Part shown: positions 8,443 to 16,747 of the stretch, piece after piece
How positions within the stretch are numbered: the stretch's first letter is position 1
How the letters are laid out: each line of letters starts with the position of its first letter
Assembly: GCA_965263455.1 (NCBI GenBank)
Contig: CBDHHN010000004.1
Span: 124,001 to 188,000 of the forward strand
Source: CADEDH01 sp965263455
Lineage (GTDB): Bacteria > Actinomycetota > Acidimicrobiia > Acidimicrobiales > SZUA-35
DNA: 64,000 nt
Direction of reading: 5' to 3'
The notes under the pieces: generated by a model
Databases searched by the model: none
Told to the model about the DNA's origin: nothing
The model's input: only the letters and a program-made list of their open reading frames with translations
Made by a program: the position numbers and the translations under genes

Positions 8443-9827
8443 TCGAAGGCGAACAGGGGCGGGAAGACCACGACCACCACGGCGGCCCAGACCGCCAGCG
8501 CCGGCAGGTACGAGGTCTGCCAGGAGAGCGATGAGGCGAACGGCCGACGGCCGGTCAGGAAGCCCAGGTACAGACGCGCCGCCCATCCCAGGTTGACCAG
8601 GAGCAACACGTTCTCCCCCAGGGCCGCCGACTTGTTGGCGCTGAACCCGAAGTCGGAGATCCGGCCGGCGATGGCGGCCAGGACCAGCACGTCGATGGCC
8701 AGTGCCGCCACCAACAGGGCCATGGCGAACCAGTCGGCCAGGCCGGGCCCGGCCGACGGCGACCGGGCCGACAGGGAGTACAGAAACAATCCCAACACCA
8801 TCACCAGGAGCAGATCGAAGAAGATGAGGATGTCGCGGTCCACGTCGATCCAGGTTCGGGTGACGATCAGGGCCACCAGGAAGGCCAGCAGCAGGGCGCT
8901 GAACAGCGGGGTGAAGAGCCGGGTCAGGACCGGGGCGATGTTCTCGATCACGCCCTGCTTGGCCTCGACCAACCAGGCCGCGATGATGACGGCGCCGGCG
9001 GCCCCACAGGGCAGGAGCCAGCGCCCGATGAACGTCTCGGTGTCGACCCCGATGGCGCCGAAGGTCCCGGCGGTGAAGGCGATCAGCAGCAGCCCGCCGA
9101 GCCCGATGAGGACGTAGTACACGAACCACTCGCCGGAGAACCGGACGAAATCCATGCGCTGCCCGTGATCCCGCCAGCGCCCCCCGGCGTAGGCCACACC
9201 CACCACCAACCACAACACGATGGGCAGGTGGAGGGCGACCAGGACCTCGGTGTGGCCCTGACCCCCGAACGGGTACAGGTTCACGATGGCGGCGGCCGCC
9301 ACGCCGACGACCCCGGCCACCATCACCGGCAGGCGGGCCCCGCCCCGCTTCCAGACGAAGTAGGCGACCAGGAACGGGAAGATGACGAGCACGGCGTTGC
9401 GCAGGTAGAACCCGTCGGGGTCGTCCAGGGCCCGCCCCACCAGCTCCAGCGCCTTGACCGCCACGGCGACGCCGAAGGCCAGGCCGACGGCCACCATCGG
9501 CTCGTGTCGATCGGGGCTCGATCCCGGCGCGTCACCCGTCTCGCCCACGACGACCAGCTGCTTCCACAACCGCTCGCCGTGCTCCCGGGCGAACTGGTGG
9601 GACAACTCGTCGAGCCCACCCAGCCGCTTGACGGCGATCAGGAACGCCTCGTCCGATCGCAGGCCGGCGTCCCGGAGGTCGTCGATCTCGGCTCGGAGGT
9701 GGTCCTCCAGTTCATCGACCGAACGGTCCTGGATGGCGTGACCCCGCTGGGCGTGGCTCCGCCAACGGGAGATCTCGGCGTCGAGGTCGTAGCCCTGCTC
9801 GCCCTGGTCGGTGCCGACGACGGTCAC
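8439..9827 (-). CDS. Polytopic membrane protein with N-terminal permease-prefix domain
   Basis: The 462-residue product starts with a soluble helical segment of about 80 residues (DAEISRWRSHAQRG, then ELEDHLRAEIDDLRDAGL and SDEAFLIAVKRLG). This matches the permease prefix domain 1 found in front of FtsX-like and other membrane proteins controlled by PadR regulators. About ten hydrophobic spans follow. The rest resembles DUF4153-type proteins, with no obvious ATPase or catalytic motif. The GTG start overlaps the padR stop as GTGA, so the two are co-translated and probably form a regulator/target pair. An ORF open farther upstream is the antisense of padR and was rejected as the start. Confidence 0.75.
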   Translation of the reverse strand: MTVVGTDQGEQGYDLDAEISRWRSHAQRGHAIQDRSVDELEDHLRAEIDDLRDAGLRSDEAFLIAVKRLGGLDELSHQFAREHGERLWKQLVVVGETGDAPGSSPDRHEPMVAVGLAFGVAVAVKALELVGRALDDPDGFYLRNAVLVIFPFLVAYFVWKRGGARLPVMVAGVVGVAAAAIVNLYPFGGQGHTEVLVALHLPIVLWLVVGVAYAGGRWRDHGQRMDFVRFSGEWFVYYVLIGLGGLLLIAFTAGTFGAIGVDTETFIGRWLLPCGAAGAVIIAAWLVEAKQGVIENIAPVLTRLFTPLFSALLLAFLVALIVTRTWIDVDRDILIFFDLLLVMVLGLFLYSLSARSPSAGPGLADWFAMALLVAALAIDVLVLAAIAGRISDFGFSANKSAALGENVLLLVNLGWAARLYLGFLTGRRPFASSLSWQTSYLPALAVWAAVVVVVFPPLFAFD

Positions 9828-10219
9828 GATCCCGCCCCTCGGGGCCGCAGGACGGGCGGTTCGATCCGGAGGTCGGTGGCGGACAGATCGCCCCAGATCT
9901 GCTGCAGGGCACCGGTCACCACCGACCACTGGCTGCGCTGGTCGGCCAGGGCCGCGACACCATCGGTGGTCAACCGGTAGTACTTCCGCCTCCGGCCCCC
10001 CTCGGGGCGGTGCCATCTCGATTCGACCAGACCCAGTCGCTCCAGTCGATGCAGCAGTGGGTAGAGCATGCCGTCGGCCCAGTCCAGCTCCCCACCCGAC
10101 AGCTCGGCGATCCGCTTGAGGATGGCGTACCCGTAGCTCTCGCCGTCGTTCAGGATGCCGAGGACCAGCGGGGTGGCCGACGCGGCCACGAGATCCTTTG
10201 TCACGTCCACGGCCACCAC
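9824..10219 (-). CDS. PadR-family transcriptional regulator
   Basis: A small winged-helix repressor of 131 residues: LVLGILNDGESYGYAILKRI (helices 1-2), then GMLYPLLHRLERLGLVESRW (recognition helix and start of the wing), GGRRRKYYRLT and a short C-terminal dimerisation helix. Such PadR proteins usually repress their own operon, which here would be padR plus the permease-like gene. Several in-frame GTG codons (10219, 10216, 10210, 10204) make the start uncertain by up to five residues. The upstream interval contains an unusual 15-bp tandem repeat array that is a candidate operator. Confidence 0.85.
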   Translation of the reverse strand: MVAVDVTKDLVAASATPLVLGILNDGESYGYAILKRIAELSGGELDWADGMLYPLLHRLERLGLVESRWHRPEGGRRRKYYRLTTDGVAALADQRSQWSVVTGALQQIWGDLSATDLRIEPPVLRPRGAGS

Positions 10220-10232
10220 CTAACACCACAAC

Positions 10233-10322
10233 ACCTAGAAGTGCAAGGCATAGAGACACGAGGCATAGAGATGCGAGGCATAGAGATGCGAGGCATAGAA
10301 GTGCGAGGCATGGGGTGCGGGG
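10233..10322. repeat. 15-bp tandem repeat array upstream of padR
   Basis: Four good copies of gcatagagatgcgag (with small changes) run from 10248 to 10307, with degenerate copies on both sides. The array lies 14 to about 100 bp upstream of the padR start, between it and the era terminator hairpin. It is noticeably AT-richer than the surrounding DNA. Confidence 0.85.
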
Positions 10323-10394
10323 CACCCGGAGCGGGGCGGGCCGGGCGGCGCCGGACAGCCACGTTGGCCGCCGCGGACTGCGCAGGATCCTGTC

Positions 10395-10426
10395 TCGGAC
10401 CGGACCGGAACGGCCGGTCGGTCCGA
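10395..10426. terminator. Strong hairpin downstream of era
   Basis: TCGGACCGG pairs with TCGGTCCGA (nine pairs, one G-T), then a bulged A and four further GC pairs around the loop AACG. It begins 23 bp past the era stop codon on the minus strand and would end the hrcA-to-era transcription series. There is no T-tract. Confidence 0.5.
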
Positions 10427-10448
10427 TCCGGGGGTCGACCGGGGACGG

Positions 10449-11329
10449 TCAGTAACCCAGGCGTTCGACGGCGGCCCGGTCCTGTTGCCAGTTCGGGTCG
10501 ACGTTGACCACCAGCTCCAGGAAGGCCCCGTCGGGGAGTTGGCGACGGACCCGGGTTCCGACGTCCTTCAGCACCTGGCCACCGGCCCCGATCACGATCC
10601 CCTTCTGCGAGTTCCGCTCGACCAGGATCTCGACCTTGATTCGGGGCCACTCCCACTCGACCACCCGGGTCGCCACCGAGTGGGGAACCTCGTCCCGGGT
10701 CACCCGCAGGAGTTGCTCGCGCACCAGCTCGGCCACCCACTGCCGCTCATCGGTGTCGGTGGTCATGTCGGCCGGGTACCACCGGGGGCCGGGTGGCATC
10801 AGGCCGAGGAGGTGGTCGACGAGGGCCGCGACCCCCTTGCCGGTGAAGGCCGAGACCGGGAAGTAGGCACTGAGGTCGAGCGCCGACAGGGCGTCGAGCT
10901 GGGCCAGGACCCGCTCGGGAGCCAGGCCGTCGATCTTGTTGACCACCCCGATGGTGGTGGCCGGGTCCAGCCGCTCGGCCACGAACCGGTCGCCCCGACC
11001 GAAGCCGCTGCGGCCGTCGATCACGAGGCACGTCACGTCGACGTCGGACCGGGCCTGCTCCGCCGACTCGTTGAGCCGGGTCCCCAGCGCGGTGCGGGGC
11101 TTGGCGATCCCGGGCGTGTCGACCATGACGACCTGCACCCCCGGGCGGTGCAGGACGCCCCGCACGGCGTGACGGGTGGTCTGGGCCTTGTCCGACACGA
11201 TCGAGACCTTCCCGTCGAGCATGGCGTTCAGCAGCGTCGACTTGCCCACGTTGGGCCGACCGGTCAGGGCGGCGAAACCCGACCGGAACCGTCGTCGTCA
11301 TCGTCGGCAAACCGTTCGACGCCGGCCAT
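10449..11329 (-). CDS. era: GTPase Era, with a probable 5' frameshift
   Basis: Era is a ribosome-assembly GTPase that binds the 16S rRNA 3' end. The product has GRPNVGKST (G1), DTPG (G3), NKID (G4) and a C-terminal KH domain containing VEILVERNSQKGIVIG and GxxG. The KH domain ends in a normal tail. In the frame that encodes the P-loop, a TGA stands only about a dozen codons upstream (near 11300), and the first usable codon (GTG, 11249) would cut the P-loop. The ATG at 11329 opens MAGVERFADDDDDG in another frame. One extra base near 11291-11294 would join it to FRSGFAALTGRPNVGKS, a normal Era start. I annotate the joined gene. It is coupled behind corC. Confidence 0.85.
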
Positions 11330-11334
11330 CCCGC

Positions 11335-12651
11335 TCAACGCCCCTCGGGCCCGCCGAGGGCGGCCAGGTCGCTGTCGACGGCCGGGCTGGCGGCGGTCCG
11401 CAGGATCCGGACCCGCACGATGCGACGACCCTGGATGCGCTCGACCCGGAGCCGGTAGCCGTTCACATCACACGTCTCTCCCGGGTCGGGGACGCGACCG
11501 AAGCGGTCGAAGACGAGACCGCCGACCGTGTCCCAGTCGCCCTCGGGGAGGGTCATGTGGGCCACCTCGTTGATCTCGGAGATGGAGATGCGGGCATCGA
11601 CCCGGAGGGTGCCGTCGGCCGCCCGCTCCACCAGTGACTCCTCGACGTCGTACTCGTCGACGATCTCGCCCACCAGCTCCTCGATGAGGTCCTCCAGGGT
11701 GACCAGACCGGCGACGCCCCCGTACTCGTCAACGGCGATGGCCATGTGGTAGGTCTCCCGCTGCATCTCCCGCAGCAGTTCGGCCACCTTCTTGGTCTCG
11801 GGCACGAACTGACAGGGCCGCATGAGCGACGCCACCGCCTGGTCCGGGGTGCCGTCGAGCTCGGCCCGGATCAGGTCCTTGACGTAGACCAGGCCCACCA
11901 CGTCGTCGACGTTGTCACCCACGGCCGGAACCCGGGAGAAACCGGCGGCGGAGGTGACCTCCAGAGCCTCCTCGATCGACAGCTCACGGCTGACCGTGGT
12001 CATGTCGGTTCGCGGGATCATGACCTCCCGCACGACCGTGTCCCCGAACTCGATGACCGACTCGATCAGGTCGCGCTCCCCCTGGTCGAGGACGTCGTCC
12101 TCGAGGGCCACGTCGGCCATGGCGATCAGCTCCTGGGGCGAGGAGAAGGGCCCGGTGCCGAGTCCTCGTCCGGGGACGATGACGTTGGTCACCCAGATCA
12201 GGCCGTTGGCCAGGAACCGGATTGGGGCGAACCGGGCCAGGAGCAGAACGGGCGGGGCCAGGGCCAGGGCCACCCGATCGGTGCGGAGGATGCCCAGTGT
12301 GCGGGGCACGGCCTCGGCCACCACGAACACCACGAGCACGTTGACCACGGCGGCCGTCACCACCAGGGGCCACGACCAGTACCAGCCGGCCAGCAGGGCA
12401 ACCAGGGTCGTCTCCGCCAACTGGACCATCAGCACCACGAGCCGGAGCGGGTTGATGACGGCCTCCGGCTCGTCCAGGATCCGCATCAGGCGGCCCGCCC
12501 GCTCCGGGTCCCGCTCGACCAGCGCCTCGGCCCGGACCCGGTTCATGCGCAGGACCGCCTCCTCGGCCGCCACCAGCGCAGCGGCCAGAGCCAGGAGCAC
12601 GACGATGGCCAGGAGGGCGAAGATGTCGTCGGAGCCGAAGCCGGGGCTCAC
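11335..12651 (-). CDS. CNNM/CorC-family membrane protein with CBS pair
   Basis: A 438-residue protein of the hemolysin C/CorC (CNNM) family, linked to Mg2+/Co2+ transport or homeostasis. An N-terminal DUF21 membrane domain (about residues 5-190) has several hydrophobic spans. Two CBS domains follow (about 205-330, with VREVMIPRTDM and YHMAIAVDEYGGVAGLVTLE). A C-terminal CorC/HlyC domain is at about 345-430 (WDTVGGLVFDRFGRVP). The GTG start at 12651 overlaps the ybeY stop (GTGA), so the open frame farther upstream was discarded. The stop lies 5 bp before the era ATG. Confidence 0.9.
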   Translation of the reverse strand: MSPGFGSDDIFALLAIVVLLALAAALVAAEEAVLRMNRVRAEALVERDPERAGRLMRILDEPEAVINPLRLVVLMVQLAETTLVALLAGWYWSWPLVVTAAVVNVLVVFVVAEAVPRTLGILRTDRVALALAPPVLLLARFAPIRFLANGLIWVTNVIVPGRGLGTGPFSSPQELIAMADVALEDDVLDQGERDLIESVIEFGDTVVREVMIPRTDMTTVSRELSIEEALEVTSAAGFSRVPAVGDNVDDVVGLVYVKDLIRAELDGTPDQAVASLMRPCQFVPETKKVAELLREMQRETYHMAIAVDEYGGVAGLVTLEDLIEELVGEIVDEYDVEESLVERAADGTLRVDARISISEINEVAHMTLPEGDWDTVGGLVFDRFGRVPDPGETCDVNGYRLRVERIQGRRIVRVRILRTAASPAVDSDLAALGGPEGR

Positions 12652-13157
12652 GGCCGGAGCTCCGGTTGGGGGCCGGGATGCTCGTGGCCGTGGCGGGCCA
12701 GATGGATCCGCTCGCGCTCCTGCATGACCGCCGTCTCCGCCGCCTCGGCGTGGTCGTGGCCCAGTACGTGGAGCACGCCGTGGACAACGAGCAGGGTCAG
12801 CTCCGCCTCGACCGAGCCGGCGTGATCCGGGGCCTGGGCCCGGGCCACCTGGGGGCACACGACGACGTCGCCCAGGTGGAGCGGAGGTCCGTCACCGGCG
12901 TCGAGGGGGTCGGTCGTCGAGTCCGGCCCGTCCAGGGGGAACGACAGTACGTCGGTCGGGCCCACGTGGCCGAGGTGCTCCTGGTTGAGGGCGGCGATGG
13001 CCTCGGGATCGACGAAGAGCAGGTCGAGGGTTCCGGTGGCCACGCCTTCGTCGATCAGGGCGGCGGCGGCCACCGCGCACCAGCGATCCACGTCGATGGT
13101 CGGGTCGGACGAGTCGTTGTGGCCCGAGACCACTGGCCCCTGGGCGGCGTCGGTCAC
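12648..13157 (-). CDS. ybeY: Endoribonuclease YbeY
   Basis: A metal-dependent single-strand RNase needed for 16S rRNA 3'-end maturation and ribosome quality control. The zinc motif HGVLHVLGHDH is at residues 126-136, giving the three histidines H126, H130 and H136. PTDVLSFPLD near residue 68 is another family signature. The product has 169 residues, normal for the family. The GTG start overlaps the phoH stop (GTGA), and its own stop overlaps the corC start, giving a tightly coupled phoH-ybeY-corC-era series. Confidence 0.95.
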   Translation of the reverse strand: MTDAAQGPVVSGHNDSSDPTIDVDRWCAVAAAALIDEGVATGTLDLLFVDPEAIAALNQEHLGHVGPTDVLSFPLDGPDSTTDPLDAGDGPPLHLGDVVVCPQVARAQAPDHAGSVEAELTLLVVHGVLHVLGHDHAEAAETAVMQERERIHLARHGHEHPGPQPELRP

Positions 13158-14113
13158 GATTGGCGCTCGTTGCGCTGCTGCTCGTGGCGGGCGTAGGCGT
13201 CGACGATGTCCTGGACGATCCGGTGCCGGACCACGTCGGCCGAACTGAGCCGGACGAAGGCCAACCCCTCGATCCCGCCCAGGATGCCCTCGACGCGATG
13301 CAGACCGCTGCGACCCCCGGCCACGTCGACCTGGGTCTCGTCACCGGTGATGACGGCCTGGGAATTGAACCCGATCCGGGTCAGGAACATCATCATCTGC
13401 TCGGGAGTCGTGTTCTGAGCCTCGTCGAGGATGATGAAGCTGTCATTCAGGGTCCGGCCCCGCATGAAGGCCAGGGGCGCCACCTCGACCACGTTGCGCT
13501 CGAACAGCTTGGCCGATCCCTCGGCTCCCACCATGTCGTGCAGGGCGTCGTAGAGGGGCCGCAGGTAGGGGTCGACCTTCGACATCAGATCGCCCGGCAG
13601 ATAGCCCAGTCGCTCACCGGCCTCGACCGCGGGACGGGTGAGCAGGATGCGCTCCACCTCCCGGTTCTGCAGGGCCCGGATGGCACAGGCGACGGCCAGC
13701 CAGCTCTTGCCGGTGCCGGCGGGCCCGATGCCGAAGGTGATGATGTTGTCCCGGATGGCGTCCAGGTACCGCTTCTGGCCCGCCGTCTTGGGCCGAACCG
13801 GCTTGCCCCGCTGGGTGGTCAGAACCCGGTCGGTCAACACCTCCGACGGGCGCTCGTCGGCCTGGACCATCTGGATGGCCCGCAGTACGGCGGCCGGCTC
13901 CAGGCTCTGTCCCTTCTGGAGGATGAGCACCAGTTCCTCGAAGACCTGGGCCGCGTCGTCGGCCTCGGCCCCCTCCACCGAGATCTCGTTGCCCCGCACG
14001 TGGACCGAGGCGTCGAAGGCGTCCTCGACGGCGCGCACGTAGCGGTCGCGCTCACCGACAAGGCCCGCCATCAGCTCGTTGCCGGGCACGCTGATCTTGA
14101 CCGACGTCGTCAT
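13154..14113 (-). CDS. phoH: PhoH-like ATPase
   Basis: PhoH is an ATP-binding protein of the RecA-like P-loop class, usually encoded next to ybeY and thought to act in RNA metabolism. With the ATG at 14113 it has 319 residues. An N-terminal KH-like part ends near residue 75, then come RPKTAGQKRY, Walker A GPAGTGKS at 120-127, RLGYLPGDL, Walker B SFIILDEAQN and ITGDETQVD. Length matches the family. The open frame continues 300 codons upstream, but that part is the antisense of the pseudokinase gene and is rejected. Confidence 0.95.
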   Translation of the reverse strand: MTTSVKISVPGNELMAGLVGERDRYVRAVEDAFDASVHVRGNEISVEGAEADDAAQVFEELVLILQKGQSLEPAAVLRAIQMVQADERPSEVLTDRVLTTQRGKPVRPKTAGQKRYLDAIRDNIITFGIGPAGTGKSWLAVACAIRALQNREVERILLTRPAVEAGERLGYLPGDLMSKVDPYLRPLYDALHDMVGAEGSAKLFERNVVEVAPLAFMRGRTLNDSFIILDEAQNTTPEQMMMFLTRIGFNSQAVITGDETQVDVAGGRSGLHRVEGILGGIEGLAFVRLSSADVVRHRIVQDIVDAYARHEQQRNERQS

Positions 14114-14410
14114 CCGAAGAGGGCCGAGGACCCGGCCGGGGAGGTTGTGGGGAGGAGGAGAGACATCGGTTCCATCGGGGTGCCCCCCGAGCGTAGCCCC
14201 GGCGACCGACGCCAACGAGGCGGAATGGGCAAACCGGACACCCGAACCGAGTACCGAGCCGAATGCCGAACCGCGGGTCCCCGGGCGGACGCCAGGAGCC
14301 GACCACGGCGGGCTACGGTGGGCCACCGGCCCCACGGGCCGATCGGCGACCCGAGAGACCGCCCGACGACGGCGCCGACCGCAGTCCGGTCGGCCGATCC
14401 GGGAGCGCCC
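14114..14410. other. Divergent intergenic region between phoH and the pseudokinase-like gene
   Basis: About 297 bp without a credible gene. On the minus strand, the purine-poor stretch next to phoH shows no clear Shine-Dalgarno. On the plus strand, GGGAG stands 5 nt before the GTG at 14411. Around 14235-14275 the motif accgag/ccgaa recurs (gaaccgagtaccgagccgaatgccgaacc), a weak direct-repeat run of unknown meaning. Confidence 0.5.
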
Positions 14411-15346
14411 GTGACCCGATCCACCCGCCTGCACGTGGCCCTGACGACCCCCCGCCTCCGGGACGGGGAGTTGGTGGTGGAGAAGCGCCGCCTGCCTCTG
14501 GACGAGCCCCTGGGCCCGTCGCTGCGGGCCGAGGCCGAGCGGCGGGCCCGCCACGCCACCGAGGCCGAGGCCCGGTGGCTGGTCGGGGCCCGCCATCCGG
14601 GCGTCGTCGCCCTCCGTCACCACGATCCCGACCGGGCGGTGCTGGCCACGGCCTGGGCCGGGGCCGCCACCGTGGCGCACCTGCCGCCGGGCCCGGGCCG
14701 GGCGCGGGCCCTGTCCCAGGTGGCGGCCACCCTGGGCCGGATCCACCTCCGGGGCCTGGTCCACGGCGCGGTGCGGGCTGAGCACATCGTGGTAGCCACC
14801 GGCCCGGCGGCCGACCTTCGGGCCCGACTGTGCAGCCCCCGGATCGTCGACGGGGTCGGGGACCGGAGCGACCGCCTCGGCCGCTCGCCCCGCGGCCGGG
14901 AGCGGAACGGCCCGCCCGAGCCGACCGACGACCTGTGGGCCGTGCTCCGGTTGGTGGCCGACGCCGCGGCCGAGACCCGCCACCGGCGGACGGCGTGGCG
15001 CCGGGCCCTGGTCCGACTCGGCCACGCCCCCCTCCCCCGCCCGGCGCCCGTCGACAACCTCTCGACCCGTTCCGGGGCCCCGCCCGACCGCTGGCTCCAC
15101 CCCGACGACCTGTCGTCCCCGACGCCGTCAACCGGTGAGGATCCGGGATGGCCCGACGGGTCGGACCTCGGCCCGGGTCATGCCTTCGGCTCCTCGCACG
15201 CACCGGTTCCACCCGACGCCGGGCGGCTGGCCACCGTCCTCGGCGATCTGGCCGACGAGCTGGACCGGCCGCCGTCGGCGTCGGAGCTGGTCCGGGCCGG
15301 GTTCGGGCTGGCCGTCAGGATCGCTCAGCCCGTGGGAGCCACGTAG
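14411..15346 (+). CDS. Protein-kinase-like protein lacking catalytic residues (putative pseudokinase)
   Basis: A 311-residue protein with the outline of a Ser/Thr kinase fold. A possible beta3 lysine is K25 (LVVEKRR), and an N-lobe/C-lobe pattern resembles ARHPGVVAL and TLGRIHLRGLVHG. The catalytic loop HRDxxxxN is replaced by H118-G-A, with H125 at the Asn position. DFG is not recognisable (LCSPRIVD), but DDLWAVLRLV fits helix F (DxW). It therefore probably binds but does not transfer phosphate. GGGAG 5 nt upstream supports the GTG start. Its last 22 bp overlap the 3' end of the convergent BldD-like gene. The assignment rests on motif spacing alone. Confidence 0.55.
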   Translation: MTRSTRLHVALTTPRLRDGELVVEKRRLPLDEPLGPSLRAEAERRARHATEAEARWLVGARHPGVVALRHHDPDRAVLATAWAGAATVAHLPPGPGRARALSQVAATLGRIHLRGLVHGAVRAEHIVVATGPAADLRARLCSPRIVDGVGDRSDRLGRSPRGRERNGPPEPTDDLWAVLRLVADAAAETRHRRTAWRRALVRLGHAPLPRPAPVDNLSTRSGAPPDRWLHPDDLSSPTPSTGEDPGWPDGSDLGPGHAFGSSHAPVPPDAGRLATVLGDLADELDRPPSASELVRAGFGLAVRIAQPVGAT

Positions 15347-15864
15347 GTCAGACCGAGATCCGACAGCCGATCGACGGCGGCCTCGATCTCGACCCCGAGG
15401 ATGCAGGCCACGGCCCGCAAGTCGTCCTCGCGGATGGTGAGGACCCGCCCGTTGAAGTCCTGGCGCTGCACCTGGATCATGACCAGGTAGCGGCCCAGCA
15501 TCTCCCCTTCGGGGCGGGCCACCGCCTCCAACTGGGTCAGGTCCAGCGTCACGCCGCTGCGGCGACCGGTCTTGTCGGTGAGATCGAGCACGGCGCCCGG
15601 GTCGGCGCTGCCGGCGCTCGACCGGGGCAGCAACTGGTCGACGGGCACGCTGTAGTACTGGGCCAGGCGTTCGAGCCGGGGCACGGAGATGGCCCGCTCA
15701 CCCCGTTCGTAGGCCCCGAGCACCGAAGCCTTGAACTCCTGGCTGGAATTGGCCTCGACGTCCTGGAGGGAGAGACGCTTCTGACGCCGGATGGCCCGCA
15801 ACCGCTCCCCCACCCGTCGGCCGTAGGGGGAGGTTGCTTCCGACGGCTCGTCGCTCGGTCCCAT
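15325..15864 (-). CDS. BldD-like XRE-family transcriptional regulator
   Basis: The 179-residue product resembles BldD, the c-di-GMP-dependent developmental repressor of Actinomycetota. An XRE helix-turn-helix spans residues 12-75 (YGRRVGERLRAIRRQKRLS, then SVLGAYERGERAISVPRLER and YYSVPVDQLLP). A separate C-terminal domain has LDLTDKTGRRSG and the widely conserved LGRYLVMIQVQRQDFNGRVL. The RxD-X8-RxxD c-di-GMP motifs of Streptomyces BldD are not obvious. I chose the ATG at 15864 because GGGGGAG lies 9 nt before it; a TTG at 15906 is also in frame. The leader carries four TTGCGA repeats. Confidence 0.8.
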   Translation of the reverse strand: MGPSDEPSEATSPYGRRVGERLRAIRRQKRLSLQDVEANSSQEFKASVLGAYERGERAISVPRLERLAQYYSVPVDQLLPRSSAGSADPGAVLDLTDKTGRRSGVTLDLTQLEAVARPEGEMLGRYLVMIQVQRQDFNGRVLTIREDDLRAVACILGVEIEAAVDRLSDLGLTYVAPTG

Positions 15865-15900
15865 CTGCTGGTTCTCCCCCACCGTCGTCAGGCGTCCACT

Positions 15901-15932
15901 TCGCAACTGCAGGTCGCAATCGCAATTCGCAA
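15901..15932. promoter_or_regulatory. Four TTGCGA repeats in the leader of the BldD-like gene
   Basis: The minus-strand hexamer TTGCGA occurs with start positions (plus side) at 15901, 15914, 15920 and 15927. The cluster lies between the likely TSS (about 15941) and the ATG at 15864, the position expected for an autorepression operator. Confidence 0.6.
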
Positions 15933-15947
15933 TCGGTCGAATCCCCC

Positions 15948-15953
15948 ACGCTA
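15948..15953 (-). promoter_or_regulatory. -10 hexamer of the BldD-like gene
   Basis: TAGCGT on the minus strand, the commonest -10 form in this window. Here it is followed by a leader of about 77 nt rather than directly by a start codon. Confidence 0.45.
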
Positions 15954-15989
15954 GGCGCCACCTAGCGCACCATCAACCACTGCCCGCGG

Positions 15990-16745
15990 TCAGCGAGCCG
16001 AGGAATGGACCAGCCCACCCCGGAGGGCCACCAACACCCCGGCCGCCACCACCACCGCGGTTTCGGCTCGCAGAACGTGGCCCGGAAGCCGCACCGTCGG
16101 CCGGTCGGCCACCTCGTCGGCCGTGAGGCCGCCCTCGGGCCCCACCACCACCGACCGGTCCCGGGCCGACGGGTCGGAGCCGCCGGGATCGGCGAGCACG
16201 ACACCGGGCTCGCGGGCCAGGTGGGCGCCCAGGGTGCAGGGCTCGGCCACCTCGGGCAGGGTCAACCGGCGGGACTGGAGACACGCCTCACGGGCCGCCA
16301 CCAGCATCCGGTCGACCATCCGGCGGCGACGGGCCTCGTCCCACCGCACCACCGTGCGCTCGGTGAGCACCGGTTGGATCCGGTCGACCCCGATCTCGGT
16401 CAGCTTCTGCACCACCCACTCCGGTTTGGCCCCCTTGACCGGGGCGAAGGCCACCGTGACCGGGTAGGGATGGGGCCGATCCCGGGACACGGGTCCGGTC
16501 GGTTCGATCCGGGGTCCGAACCGGGCCGGGCGCCAGGCCCCGGCGCCATCGCCGACGACGATGTCGGCCCCGGGCGCCACCCGCAGGACCCGCTCGAAGT
16601 GGTGCCGGTCTCCGTCGTCGAGAACCGGCTGATCCAGGTCGTCGACGAAGACCAGCGGCCGGTGGCGGAGCAGGTCGGCGACGTCGTGGGCCGACGGTCC
16701 GGGACCGACGGGGCCGGCCCCGGGCCCGGGAGCTCGGCCGGCCAT
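15990..16745 (-). CDS. rsmE: 16S rRNA (uracil(1498)-N(3))-methyltransferase
   Basis: RsmE is a SPOUT-class methyltransferase that modifies U1498 of 16S rRNA using S-adenosylmethionine. The 251 residues show an N-terminal PUA-like part (HHFERVLRVAPGADIVVGDG), then KGAKPEWVVQKLTEIGVDRI, the knot signatures VVVGPEGGLT and VRLPGHVLRAETA. The first 20 residues are Gly/Pro-rich and atypical, so the true start may be a little downstream. It begins 2 bp after dnaJ, consistent with an hrcA-dnaJ-rsmE operon. Confidence 0.94.
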   Translation of the reverse strand: MAGRAPGPGAGPVGPGPSAHDVADLLRHRPLVFVDDLDQPVLDDGDRHHFERVLRVAPGADIVVGDGAGAWRPARFGPRIEPTGPVSRDRPHPYPVTVAFAPVKGAKPEWVVQKLTEIGVDRIQPVLTERTVVRWDEARRRRMVDRMLVAAREACLQSRRLTLPEVAEPCTLGAHLAREPGVVLADPGGSDPSARDRSVVVGPEGGLTADEVADRPTVRLPGHVLRAETAVVVAAGVLVALRGGLVHSSAR

Positions 16746-16747
16746 CG

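Noticed and set aside
10233..10322. CRISPR array
   Set aside because: The 15-bp units are directly tandem with no spacers, and no cas gene is present.
9828..10325. Upstream extension of the permease-like protein through padR
   Set aside because: It overlaps the whole padR gene on the same strand. The GTGA overlap at 9824-9827 is a clean start.
14114..15100. Long N-terminal extension of PhoH
   Set aside because: The extension is low-complexity Arg/Gly/Pro sequence opposite a better-supported plus-strand gene. The ATG at 14113 gives the standard PhoH length.
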